11,684 nucleotides of DNA from Saksenaea vasiformis B4078 (GCA_000697055.1 JNDT01001149.1:1-11684), one strand, 5' to 3'. Counted from the stretch's first letter, positions 1 through 7,584 are shown. Translations and numbers: made by a program. The notes: generated by a model not told the origin, from the sequence alone.

Positions 1-1
1 C

Positions 2-253
2 GTAGATGGACAACTAGACCTTTACTTGAAGCAAAAACCAGCTCTTCTACAAGCTGAATATCAGCAAATGTTAAAACAAACTACAATAGAAAGCCATCTC
101 ACAAAATAAACTATGGTTGTTATCCGCTCGATAAGGGAATATCTTTTGAAAAAAATTATTCATCATTCTACAACTGAATTTTGGAATACTTTACTGCTTA
201 CCAAAATGGTTGCCACAATCATTATTCCACAAGTTAACATGTTCCTTAAGTGA
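2..253 (+). pseudogene. possible 3' end of a gene entering from the left, broken by one stop
   Basis: The frame starting at base 2 is open for 35 codons (lysine, glutamine and leucine rich, with ALLQAEYQQMLKQ). It meets TAA at 107-109 and continues in the same frame for 47 more codons to TGA at 251-253. The second part holds an internal ATG at 113 and a hydrophobic end. The first segment reads like an amphipathic helix. I recognise no family. One stop in 84 codons is fewer than expected at this base composition but can arise by chance. It could be the tail of an upstream gene, a decayed copy, or nothing. Confidence 0.2.
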
Positions 254-742
254 GTATTCCTTAACCGAGCGGCTACTGTAGTTCCCTAATGATGACGGCA
301 TGGAGTACATGGCCCTTCTTAGGGTCATCCTGAGGTTTGAAATCTATTTGTGCCTTTTTGGTTCTTGAATACCCTATGTAAATGCTTTGTGATCGATGAA
401 GGAATAGGTGTGTGACTTGAGATCGGCCATCCCGAGGTCAGCACGCTTTTTACTGCTTACGTTATCCTAGGCACTATTCAAGGACAGCTGGGTCGTGTGG
501 ATCGCTCATGATGATGACTACTAGCAGTAACGAGCTACGGCAATCGTTTCAGCACAAATTCTGAAGTATCCACCGACTGACTTGGAAAAGTAACTTGAGC
601 AGTTAGAATAAATAGTAGCGTAGGATTACTTAGGTTGTTTGTAAATTAAATCAAGCAGGCATTATCTTTACAAGCCCCATCATTTTATCTGTTGCCTTTA
701 AGCGAACTATGTTCCTTTGACACTCTTGTCATGCTGACCAGC
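254..742. other. no supportable gene; weak minus-strand open stretches
   Basis: No intact gene, RNA gene or repeat is visible. On the minus strand the frame from about 645 to 330 has only three stops and contains a passage near 600-540 (VTFPSQSVDTSEFVLKRLP) that could be the tail of the minus-strand relic at 743-1318. The frames do not join without indels, so I do not annotate it as part of a gene. Confidence 0.3.
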
Positions 743-1318
743 TTATTCCTTATTACTATATGTCGTTAAAGCACTCTCCTCTTCCAACTTCAAACCCGTC
801 TGACCGCAGCTTTTTAAACGTCTGGTGAAACCATCAAGGAAACACAATATAAATTTTCAAGTCCTCGCTAATGCCCATTTCAAACCGTAAATAGGATTGA
901 ATCTCTTACCGGGAACACTTGTTACATCAAAAATATAACCATTAATTTCTTGCAAAAATATGACAGAGCTGCTTATGTCATTATACATCTCGTGATTTTA
1001 TAAGTTACAGATAGCTCTTCCGTGCAGCTCCTCGTCAAAAATATGCATTGCAGTATTGACGTGAAACGGCTGATTCTTGAAAGATACGTGGTCCCTCTTC
1101 GGCACCTTCAAACAAGTTACTGTCTTCAGTCCCTTCTATACGAAAATGTTGTCATTGAACGTGTTTGCATGAATGAAATATGCCTCATATATCTGTCCAT
1201 ATTTATACAAAGCACTAGCGCCTCCTAATACAGTATGTACGGGATTGGGATAACGCTGTCTGTAAGTGCTCATCTTTGTATTACCGACGAACTTTTCCCC
1301 AATCTGCAGTTCCTGGCC
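743..1318 (-). pseudogene. eroded minus-strand coding frame, family unknown
   Basis: Reading the minus strand from 1318 down to 743, one frame runs 192 codons with three internal stops (TAG 1136-1138, TAA 998-1000, TGA 857-859) and ends at TAA 743-745. The translation has a protein-like mix of charged, aromatic and glycine residues, for example YRQRYPNPVHTVLGGAS, FKNQPFHVNTAMHIFDEEL and YIFDVTSVPGKRFNPIYGLK. An in-frame ATG lies at 988. I recognise no domain. About eleven stops would be expected at random, but with six frames and many possible windows chance is not excluded. The plus strand is also open at 1022-1228 with a less convincing product. A possible N-terminal continuation towards 1790 needs several frame changes. 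Confidence 0.3.
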
Positions 1319-1828
1319 GGTCTTTTTTTTTTAAAAAAAAAAAGTAGTTGATATCGTATACCACTCCGGATAGGATGCATCTGGTTTGCACTAACAGTAA
1401 GTGAAATAACAAGTACCGTCGAATGTACTTATCGTGAACGCTATTCTAATAAACCTTGCACCTACGGCAAATCCAGTTTCACATAAGTAAATTTATGATT
1501 CTCCTCATAAATGATATAATAACAACACGTACGTTATTTTAACTCCTTCATGGAGACAGGATTAATTTAAAGAATCATAAATCACCATTCAACGAGCAGT
1601 AACTCAAATTATCATAGAACATTGTTGCTTTTTGAACCACTACAGAACAGCGTTATTTGATTCCAATCAACATCGATATATGTGTTTGTAATTTTTCCAA
1701 GAGTGACAATGTCCAAGAATAATAAACCCTAACAGTGTGTCGACGCTATAACAAACTCGGACATAGCAGTGACGAGTGCAGAAATCGCTCATTATTAAAC
1801 AGAAATGCATCCATGTTATATGAAATGA
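1319..1828. other. no clear gene; weak minus-strand fragments and an A/T palindrome
   Basis: Apart from the T/A palindrome at 1323-1344 there is no defined element. Minus-strand fragments such as YIDVDWNQITLFCSG (from 1680) and YIIYEENHKFTYVKLDLP (about 1515-1460) look coding. However, the shared frame has about as many stops as random sequence, so they cannot be called a gene. Confidence 0.3.
1322..1345. repeat. oligo(T)-oligo(A) perfect palindrome
   Basis: A C is followed by ten T, twelve A and a G, which makes a perfect inverted repeat with no spacer. The flanks do not extend the symmetry. On the minus strand it interrupts the start of the eroded frame at 743-1318. It could be slippage in a homopolymer, the scar of a poly(A)-tailed insertion, or a chance join. 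Confidence 0.8.
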
Positions 1829-2369
1829 AGCGACCACGCCAACGAGAACGTTTTACTAGTCATTTCGTTTACTCAAAAGCCTTGGAACGTTGTACGTGAA
1901 TATTTGAAGGAACCGTCTTGTTCCATAGTGCAACAAGGAAATAATCAAATTCAATTTCCATTATTTCGATCAAGAAATAGAAGATCCCCGGAAGTTAGTG
2001 TACTGAGCGAAATACCAAAAGAACAGAAAAGAAAAGGTCGAGAGAAAAAACCAGTGAGAGTTGATATAGACCATGCTTTAAGTACAGAATGTCTTGTAAG
2101 TACATGGAGTACCATCGATGTAAGGAGCATTCGATCAGAATCATGCTTTTCTAGGCCGTTGGTAAGTGCAGTGTATGTAATTATTGCCGCAGAACCAAAT
2201 TGATTGATTACTTCGAAAACGACGCACGCGACATTTGCAGTATGGCCATTTTCATGATGACTTGTACAGGATGATCGAGCTTGGGGAGATAGAAAGGAGA
2301 TTAAATGATCTGTGCGATCTTAAGAAGAACTTTTCACGTCAACTGTCAAGGAGACGTGAAGAATCATGA
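1829..2369 (+). pseudogene. possible spliced gene relic with a cysteine cluster and basic C-terminus
   Basis: A plus-strand frame is open from 1829 to 2203 and includes a basic region (KEQKRKGREKKP). Inside it lie donor-like GTAAGT sites at 2096 and 2162, both at codon boundaries. Splicing 2096-2154 (59 nt, ending TTTCTAG) leads into a frame with CSVCNYCRRTK, a CxxCxxC cluster. That frame stops being coding-like near 2240, where a one-base shift gives YGHFHDDLYRMIELGE, then ERRLNDLCDLKKNFSRQ and TGA at 2367-2369. Splicing 2162-2240 (79 nt, ending TTTGCAG) instead joins the same last exon in phase without a frameshift but loses the cysteines. The start is unclear: there is no in-frame ATG, and an ATG at 1813 is in another frame. 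The function is unknown; a small DNA-binding or nuclear protein is a guess. Confidence 0.4.
2162..2240 (+). other. candidate intron, phase 0 (GTAAGT to TTTGCAG)
   Basis: Donor GTAAGT and acceptor ATTTGCAG enclose 79 nt, a normal size for an early-diverging fungus. A branch-like TTGATTGATTAC lies 25-35 nt before the acceptor. The flanking exon frames join in phase. A competing 59-nt intron at 2096-2154 (GTAAGT to TTTCTAG) overlaps the upstream exon, so only one can be right, unless splicing is alternative. Confidence 0.4.
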
Positions 2370-2819
2370 TACAGAGATTTCTTAGTAACGATCTATCTTT
2401 CTTTGGGAGATCAGAGTTTAAATGGTTAGAAGGCGACATCACTATATTATGAGTTCAGAGGGGAGACGTGATTCATATACTGATTAAAGTATAGACAGAA
2501 TAAGATAATTGATAGGAATAAGTAAGACAATGGGGAAATGAAGGAGCTTGATTCTTTTTGTATCCGTCTTGATCCATCGCCCGAGCCCACCGCCGGAAGC
2601 CGCCGCTTTGAAGCCATCATGCAGCCCGGGAGTTGAGCCTGCGTCACCTGTGGTTCTTCCTTTTGTTCTTGTGTATAAAGTATACAGGTTTCTGGATCGT
2701 TTGTTTGAATTTTGGTTTGGCTACTCGTAGACCGCAGGCTTCAAGTTGGCTTCGTATGGTACACATTTGATAAGCATTGTAAGCATTACGCAAGCACAAG
2801 ATAAAAAACCATATGCTTT
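2370..2819. other. no supportable gene; contains a GC-rich island
   Basis: Short open frames occur on both strands but none reads as a conserved protein. The region holds a GC-rich island at 2575-2649 in otherwise AT-rich DNA (CCGCCGGAAGCCGCCGC, GCAGCCCGGGAG). This could be a fragment of a GC-rich dispersed element. I cannot identify one from sequence alone. Confidence 0.4.
2770..2796 (+). repeat. imperfect direct repeat, copy 1
   Basis: ATAAGCA, a short variable spacer, then AAGCATTACGCAAGCA. The last 16 bases (2781-2796) recur exactly at 2877-2892, and the spacing is 96 bp. Confidence 0.8.
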
Positions 2820-3413
2820 TTGCGCTTCTGCATGCCCTCGCATGTTGTCCTTGGCAGGCTTCCAATAAGCACTCTTAAGCATTACGCAAGCATAGTCCAG
2901 AAGAGAGACCATGGTCATCGTAAGCCACTACGCGCTTATTATCCGGTGGGCTCCCATCAGGTCACTCTTGGGGTTGTTTCTTTTCTTGAGAGGACAAATA
3001 TTAACATCCATCATCATAAATGTTCAATAGCGTATAACGCTTACCAGAGAATCACAACGCACTTTTTTTTTTGTTCAAAAAGTAAAAGAAGAGTGAAGCC
3101 GCCTCATAGGTCAAAAATGGCGTTTTTTATTTACCAAATAAATTTCTTTCACTGTTACTGTTTTTTTTTCTCATGTGATGCTGCTACTATCATCACAAGG
3201 AAATTAAGGCTCATCGCTGTAAATTGGAATCCTTTGCTGTTGAGAAGGCATTTTAGTATTTTACACGGGATCATGAAAAAAAAGGGAAAAAGAACAGAGA
3301 AAGAGATGGTGAACCACATCAGAGAGGGAGGACCCCTTCGTAAATATAATCAGCACAGGGCGATTACCATGGTTCCAAGATATATGAAAAATGTAACCAT
3401 GACGGATTGTTAG
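2820..3413 (+). CDS. long open frame of unknown function, possibly not a gene
   Basis: This is the longest uninterrupted frame in the window, about 197 codons from TTG at 2820; the first ATG is at 2832. Its length makes chance unlikely but not impossible. The product is odd. It has two stretches of Phe from T-runs (near 3063 and 3160), is rich in His and basic residues, and has a strongly basic C-terminal third (MKKKGKRTEKEMVNHIREGG). No signal peptide or known domain is visible. Its start overlaps the second direct repeat, and the minus strand has short open frames across the same stretch, so the openness may reflect repeat composition rather than selection. Confidence 0.25.
   Translation: MRFCMPSHVVLGRLPISTLKHYASIVQKRDHGHRKPLRAYYPVGSHQVTLGVVSFLERTNINIHHHKCSIAYNAYQRITTHFFFCSKSKRRVKPPHRSKMAFFIYQINFFHCYCFFFSCDAATIITRKLRLIAVNWNPLLLRRHFSILHGIMKKKGKRTEKEMVNHIREGGPLRKYNQHRAITMVPRYMKNVTMTDC
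2865..2892 (+). repeat. imperfect direct repeat, copy 2
   Basis: This is the second copy of the 27-28 bp unit. The 16-base core AAGCATTACGCAAGCA at 2877-2892 is identical to copy 1, and the preceding ATAAGCA is shared. The two copies could mark a small duplication, or a target-site or internal repeat of an old element. Confidence 0.8.
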
Positions 3414-3520
3414 GCGTTTGGTAGCACTGTCGATCACCTTCATGTGAATCCGAGAAGGGTGCATAGACATTTGCATGCGCATGAAATTGTATAACGGTAC
3501 ATTTACCCGCTCCCCTGACA

Positions 3521-3823
3521 GTGGCTTTATATGTAGAGAAGTCGCGCCTAGATCCTGATCTATTAACTACGACCTATTTTCATATGAAGATCCTCGACTG
3601 CAATGAAAATTGTGTTCTTAAATCTAGTTCGACAGTGGTTGTTCCTTTCAAACTGCATAAAGTAATACGGCAGTATATATCTCATCTTCCAGCAAAAATA
3701 AGTCCTTGGTATGTTGAGAAAGTGTCCCAGCTTGACAGCGGAAACGGAAAGCGAAGGCTGGTTCCGAGGTCGTTGTTCCATGAAACCAATGAAAGATGGT
3801 TACCAAACTCAGTCATGAATTAG
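3521..3823 (+). CDS. hypothetical protein fragment
   Basis: The frame is open for 100 codons from a GTG at 3521; the first ATG is at 3581. The product is soluble and mixed in charge (VVVPFKLHKVIRQYISHLPAKI, shown here as family-neutral sequence). It contains SPWYVEKVSQLDSGNGKRR and ends NERWLPNSVMN at TAG 3821-3823. I see no membrane segment, no cysteine cluster and no motif I recognise. A GTGAGT donor-like site lies nine bases after the stop, which could mean a lost reading frame at an exon end. It may be a real small protein, an exon of an eroded gene, or chance. Confidence 0.27.
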   Translation: MALYVEKSRLDPDLLTTTYFHMKILDCNENCVLKSSSTVVVPFKLHKVIRQYISHLPAKISPWYVEKVSQLDSGNGKRRLVPRSLFHETNERWLPNSVMN

Positions 3824-4017
3824 AGTTTCGGTGAGTAAAATGCCATACGGAATGTCTGTGCACGAGGATGCTCGTTGCTTTAAAACCCCACTTCTCGCCA
3901 CTTCACGCTGCTTGTAAAAGGGAAAAAAAGGAATGAGAAAAGGGCAACACAATTTCCAGTGCCCAAGTAACCCTGTACAAGTCGCTATGTACGGAAAAAG
4001 ATAGAAACTTAAAGTAA
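3824..4017. other. no gene seen
   Basis: The stretch contains a short ATG-started frame (3840, beginning MPYGMSVHEDARC, stop after 25 codons) and a TTCCAG acceptor-like site at 3954-3959. Nothing else is supportable. Confidence 0.4.
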
Positions 4018-4269
4018 GACACCGTACGTCATCCTAAAGAACATCTCTTCTGGAACGTAATAGACTGGACCAGTCCATTTAGGGAACCCCGCTATGATCT
4101 GATTGACAGTTCATCACAAGAGCGGATCAAAAAAGTAAAAAGGACGCCTCAAACGGAAATCATTTTCTTCATCCTTTTTTCACTTTTGTTTCTTTCCCTT
4201 CCAGTGGCAAAGCGGCTTCCTATGATATGTTACCGTTGGAACATTTACTCATTTCCATTGTTCATCTAG
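4018..4269 (+). pseudogene. possible exon fragment ending at a strong acceptor-like tract
   Basis: A start-less frame is open for 83 codons between TAA 4015 and TAG 4267. The first 39 codons (FWNVIDWTSPFREPRYDLID) look like protein. The following 60 bases are almost pure pyrimidine and end CTTTCCCTTCCAG at 4203, a textbook 3' splice site. A GTAAAA at 4134 could be the donor of a 70-nt intron. No family is recognised. The hydrophobic stretch encoded across the pyrimidine tract should therefore not be taken as a membrane helix. Confidence 0.22.
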
Positions 4270-4689
4270 GTTACTGTAGGACGTCAGACAGTCTGCCACT
4301 TCGTATGAATTAGTGTAAGTGCTGCGCCATTTGATGATTTGCATTTTAAATCTGACATTTTCCGACCAGGGTCCGTCTGAAGACATGTGTAGTATAAGGT
4401 AGATAGTTTACTTGACGTGTACGCATGATCACTGATTTTTGTCTTCCTAGATCTTCGTCTGTCTGAGTTCTTCGCCCCTACAAATTACTGACATTTGTAG
4501 GCAACGGACGATCAGGTAAGCGTATGGCTACATCCATAGAGTATGAAATATAAGGTAAGTTTCAGCATAAGGTAGGTGGGGAGATAAATTCAAGCATAAG
4601 GTAGGTGGCAAGTGAAGTAGACAAGAAAAGATAGAAAGAAAACCAAAAAAAAATGACGTAGAATAGAAAGAAAAAGCCAAGATAGGAGA
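4270..4689. other. no gene; splice-like sites and a short tandem repeat
   Basis: The stretch contains a mini-exon candidate at 4451-4514, bounded by CTTCCTAG and GTAAGC and open in one frame for 21 codons. It also holds a short tandem repeat at 4549-4608. No longer frame connects to these. Confidence 0.35.
4549..4608 (+). repeat. short tandem repeat, about 29-bp unit
   Basis: AGCATAAGGTAGGTGG occurs exactly at 4564-4579 and 4593-4608, 29 bp apart. A related ATAAGGTAAGT sits at 4549-4559. On the minus strand the units read as CCACCTACCTTATGCT. Confidence 0.8.
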
Positions 4690-5458
4690 TTAGATTAGGT
4701 AAGTCGAACATTTCCTTTCTACGAAGCCGCTTTGCCTCGATGCCATCTTCCCGCAATTCTTACTTGTGATTTCCTGGTATTGTACTGTGCGCTTTTGACT
4801 GTATCGTTCTGGTAACAAACAAGCTTTACAATGTCTTCTGATGCTACCATTCCTAGGACCACTACTGGTGCCGTTTATATACATAGTCTACTTTGTTGAT
4901 GAATAAATCTTGTCCCCTTTTCTCTCTCTCCAATGCTGTCGTTATAGAAAAAGTCTGAATGCTTACGACACCTTTGTGCCATCTTTCCGACATCATTTTT
5001 TTCCAAACCCCTTTTCAAAATTGGTTGAAGCCGTTTAGATATGTTTAAGGTTACTATGATCACTGATCCAATTCCTTATCTTCTGGTTAAATGTTGTAAA
5101 CCAAGCATTATTCTTCCAGACTCGATAACAGTTTAACGCGTATACGCAGAGCATAAAGCTAAATGTAGGTATAACAAACGTCGTAATAATTTTTTTCGTA
5201 GAAAAGAAGATACTCCCATCCGTTATGAAGCCATAAACGTGCTGGTAGCACCTATTTCGCTGTTCATTATGTGCCACAATCACTAGGTTCATATCATCGA
5301 CATTTAATCTTGGGGCCATATCTTCATTTAGAGATTACATTGTTGTGCTGATGTTTATGTTTCCCCGCAGCATATCTGTCCCTTTTATTCTTCACTTTTG
5401 GGTGCTTCTACATCTCCTTGTATTTCTGTATTGCTTCAGTGTAATTTAGGTAGAACCC
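4690..5458 (-). pseudogene. eroded minus-strand frames, possible DNA transposase C-terminus
   Basis: Four successive minus-strand frames abut from right to left. The first is 5458-5324 (YTEAIQKYKEM, one TAG at 5408-5410). The second is 5319-5035, ATG-started, with a hydrophobic run followed by LNCYRVWKNN and NQKIRNWISDHSN. The third is 5063-4875. The fourth is 4884-4690, with RRHCKACLLPERYSQKRTVQYQ. The order of hydrophobic segment, N-x-Y-x-x-(W/Y)K and then a basic CxxC patch recalls the C-terminal part of piggyBac-type transposases. The motifs are loose, though, and the later cysteines expected of that zinc finger are not in place. Frame changes between the parts would each need an indel. 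Treat the family as a guess. Confidence 0.25.
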
Positions 5459-5781
5459 TACATGGGTTAATAAATATTAGGACAACACGACTTATTTACG
5501 TTTTGCTGTGAGAGTGACAAGCATGGTGGTCACCTAATACGTTCAGTGTAATAATATGCACCGTTGCATCGCGAGGTAATAGCGTGTTATCCTTATTATT
5601 ACTCACACTTTAGAATTGCAGTTGATAATGATTCGTAAGTGATAGATAAAAACGTAGACGCAAGATGCGTACGTGAAGTACGTTTGACGGACACTATCAC
5701 AGCGTCTGTCTGTATTTATTGTAAATCCGAGATGTAGAAAATACAGACTCGTAAGATGTATCTATTTAAGATACAGATACA
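5459..5781. other. no gene; start of the hairpin cluster
   Basis: No frame of interest on either strand. From about 5658 the sequence becomes rich in short inverted repeats, listed separately. Confidence 0.45.
5708..5747. repeat. inverted repeat, 10-bp arms
   Basis: GTCTGTATTT at 5708-5717 pairs exactly with AAATACAGAC at 5738-5747, leaving a 20-base loop. Confidence 0.85.
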
Positions 5782-5783
5782 TC
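5755..5783. repeat. inverted repeat, 9-bp arms
   Basis: GATGTATCT at 5755-5763 pairs exactly with AGATACATC at 5775-5783, with an 11-base loop that itself contains a further AGATAC copy, so two alternative hairpins are possible. Confidence 0.85.
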
Positions 5784-6152
5784 ATGTAGCAATACTGCTA
5801 CGTTCAATCACTAGCTGCTCTCCCTGAGGGCTTAAATTACCAACAAGTTGAAAATCACAGAGTAGCTCAAGCTTTGCCCTATAACGTGTAACTCTAACTA
5901 GTTCATAATATGTGAGGCCATACCTAGAACACGCCCATACCAATCTCCATAACAGATGTATTAATTTCACTCCCATCGGCCCGTATAATCACTTTTACGA
6001 GCTCTTACATGATTCACCGTAGATACGATACTATGGACGTAACAGTATGTCATAATTACAATTGTAAAAATCTTTCTTGTTGCTAGTCCTCTGCCTCTGG
6101 TTTCAGACATGTGGCATCCAAACGTTTGTCCCTGAATCTGTCTATTGATCAA
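5782..6152 (-). pseudogene. weak minus-strand frames, unknown
   Basis: Two overlapping minus-strand frames (6152-5967 and 5976-5782; the second has an ATG) encode a mixed product including YYELVRVTRYRAKLELLCDF and NLSPQGEQLVIERS. They could be exons of one eroded gene together with the GDSGG-containing stretch at 6182-6211 to their right. No domain is recognised here and no splice pair joins them cleanly. Confidence 0.15.
5786..5801. repeat. inverted repeat, 6-bp arms
   Basis: GTAGCA at 5786-5791 and TGCTAC at 5796-5801 enclose ATAC. It lies only two bases from the preceding hairpin. Confidence 0.7.
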
Positions 6153-6475
6153 CTAAGCTATCGTTAACATCCTGTTCACTCACCTTCTACGATTGCACCG
6201 CCAGAATCACCCTATACAATTGGAGGGAAGGTCTGACTATACTGTTTATTGAACAAGATTTTACGCTACTCTATATAAATTTTGCGTCCATGAGTAGTCA
6301 CTTTTACGTTAAGAAAAGAATCAAGTATGCGTTCGTTAATACATAAGTTGGCAACAAGTTCATACACTACTTACATCAGCGCAGCCCCTCGATGGACGCA
6401 AAGTTCATGTGGACAGCATAAAAATTTTGTTCATGGTTAGTAATGGAATAATATTTGGATGTCATTTTACTTACC
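6153..6475. other. no gene; isolated protease-like motif and minus-strand donor sites
   Basis: The minus strand contains GDSGGAIVEG (6211-6182) followed directly by GTGAGT (6183-6178). There are further minus-strand GTAAGT sites at 6374-6369 and 6474-6469, and a CTAAC at 6440-6436. None of this assembles into a gene I can defend. Confidence 0.35.
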
Positions 6476-6802
6476 CTCGAAGGGTATTCCCATGAAATCA
6501 TGGGGCCACACCCCGCACCGTGACGGGTGGTAGTAGGAGAGTGGAGAAGATTGGCACACAAGGGTGACCAATTGAGACGCACTGCAGAGGACTTGAAGCG
6601 ATACGACGTCCAGCGATCTATTGTACAAGATGAGTGATGCTGAGTGCGACGACATTTCTTTTACTTACTTAAGTGATGGGTAAAGGCGCCACCACAGCTG
6701 AGACGGTTTGGGACAGAGGTCATACAGGCTAAACGGTACATCAAAGGATATGAGTGATCCTGGATGCGTATCCCATTAAAAGCACATACCGGGGATGTAA
6801 AA
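6476..6802 (+). pseudogene. eroded plus-strand coding frame, family unknown
   Basis: One plus-strand frame reads LEGYSHEIMGPHPAP, then TGA (6521), then RVVVGEWRRLAHKGDQL continuing through TAEDLKRYDVQRSIVQDE to TGA 6635. It resumes at 6677 as WVKAPPQLRRFGTEVIQ and then AKRYIKGYE, to TGA 6755. The gap between can be bridged in another frame by VMLSATTFLLLT. The charged, amphipathic passages look like real protein, but no domain is recognised. The minus strand is also largely open here with a serine/leucine/proline-rich product, as expected of the antisense of coding DNA. A start and end cannot be fixed. The stretch ends just before an A-run at 6820-6828, so it could be part of a dispersed element. 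Confidence 0.35.
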
Positions 6803-6833
6803 TGAACAGAGCCAAAGAAAAAAAAAAGAATTC

Positions 6834-7103
6834 ATGCGTCCCTTTAATACGGTCACTTTATGCGTTCCGATTGGTGCGTTGGGAACCTACCACAACGGAC
6901 CAGCGCAATACACCTTTGATCTAGATGTGAAGGTATCTGCTTCTCTGCGCAAAGATCTACTGATCCTCACTGCAGCATTGAAGCGGCGTCAACGCATATT
7001 CTTCTATCTTCTTTCCTTTTCTTTGATTGTTCCAACTTTTTGTCTCTCGCTATATCCAATCGCGACCTGGTCCAGTGCTTCAGTATGCTATTTGATATAT
7101 TGA
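6834..7103 (+). CDS. short ATG-started frame, doubtful
   Basis: The frame is open for 89 codons from ATG 6834. The second half is encoded by a pyrimidine-rich stretch (about 7000-7050) and so appears hydrophobic. That stretch resembles the CT-rich leader often found before fungal start codons, so the frame may be an accident of a promoter region serving the frame at 7086-7315. No known domain. Confidence 0.15.
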   Translation: MRPFNTVTLCVPIGALGTYHNGPAQYTFDLDVKVSASLRKDLLILTAALKRRQRIFFYLLSFSLIVPTFCLSLYPIATWSSASVCYLIY

Positions 7104-7315
7104 TGAAGAAGACGATTTGGACGAAGTAATTCTCGCAACAGTGACCAAATTGCAAAAGTGCATAATGAGTGTCAGCCAACAATACGCCATAAGGAAACAA
7201 AGTATACAAATGATAATGTCACCATAAATCGGTCTTTGAAGATTTGGTAAAGCAAAAACGATCTTTTAATATTGTATTTCGACCATGCTGGGACTGGTGT
7301 GAGCTCTACAATCGA
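7086..7315 (+). pseudogene. small acidic frame behind a CT-rich leader, unknown
   Basis: Downstream of a CT-rich tract, ATG at 7086 opens a short frame. A one-base shift leads to a 43-codon frame (7096-7224) starting IDEEDDLDEVILATVTKLQK, and a second shift leads to 7229-7315 (FEDLVKQKRSFNIVFRPCWD). An acidic start followed by a helix-like segment is common at the N-terminus of some DNA transposases, but this is too little to assign a family. It may be a decayed gene start or chance. Confidence 0.22.
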
Positions 7316-7584
7316 TGACCACCTTCGTCGCGGAGAGGGAAAAAAAACAGTGTCATCGTGTGCAATGTGCGTGTATAGGCATCGTTAACAGATGTTATAG
7401 CTCCCAAACTATACTCGTACTGCTCCCAGTTGGTATCTAAGGATCACGAGCTGTTAACTCCACATTCTCGCCTAGTAAGTCCGGGGTTCGCATTTATATC
7501 ATTCATTTTCATCCATCCTGGAGAGATACAATGGAAATGTCTGCATCAGTTGAAGAATGTAGTATAAATTGCAAACATCTGTAG
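7316..7584. other. no gene seen
   Basis: Short frames only. This is the left flank of the LINE insertion; before that insertion it was continuous with the sequence from 8461 onward. Confidence 0.5.

Noticed and set aside
1022..1228. Plus-strand open frame of 68 codons
   Set aside because: It starts at GTG and its product is less protein-like than the minus-strand frame over the same bases.
1382..1800. Extension of the minus-strand relic towards 1800
   Set aside because: Some peptides look coding, but the frame carries about nine stops in 136 codons, close to random expectation.
6489..6504. CCCATG-AAAT-CATGGG hairpin
   Set aside because: Six-bp arms are expected by chance at this window size and nothing links it to a function.
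6489..6640. Resemblance of the minus strand (CATGGGAATACC and nearby) to the 3' part of a 5S rRNA
   Set aside because: The match is limited to a short stretch; the conserved internal box and the 5' half of a 5S gene are absent.
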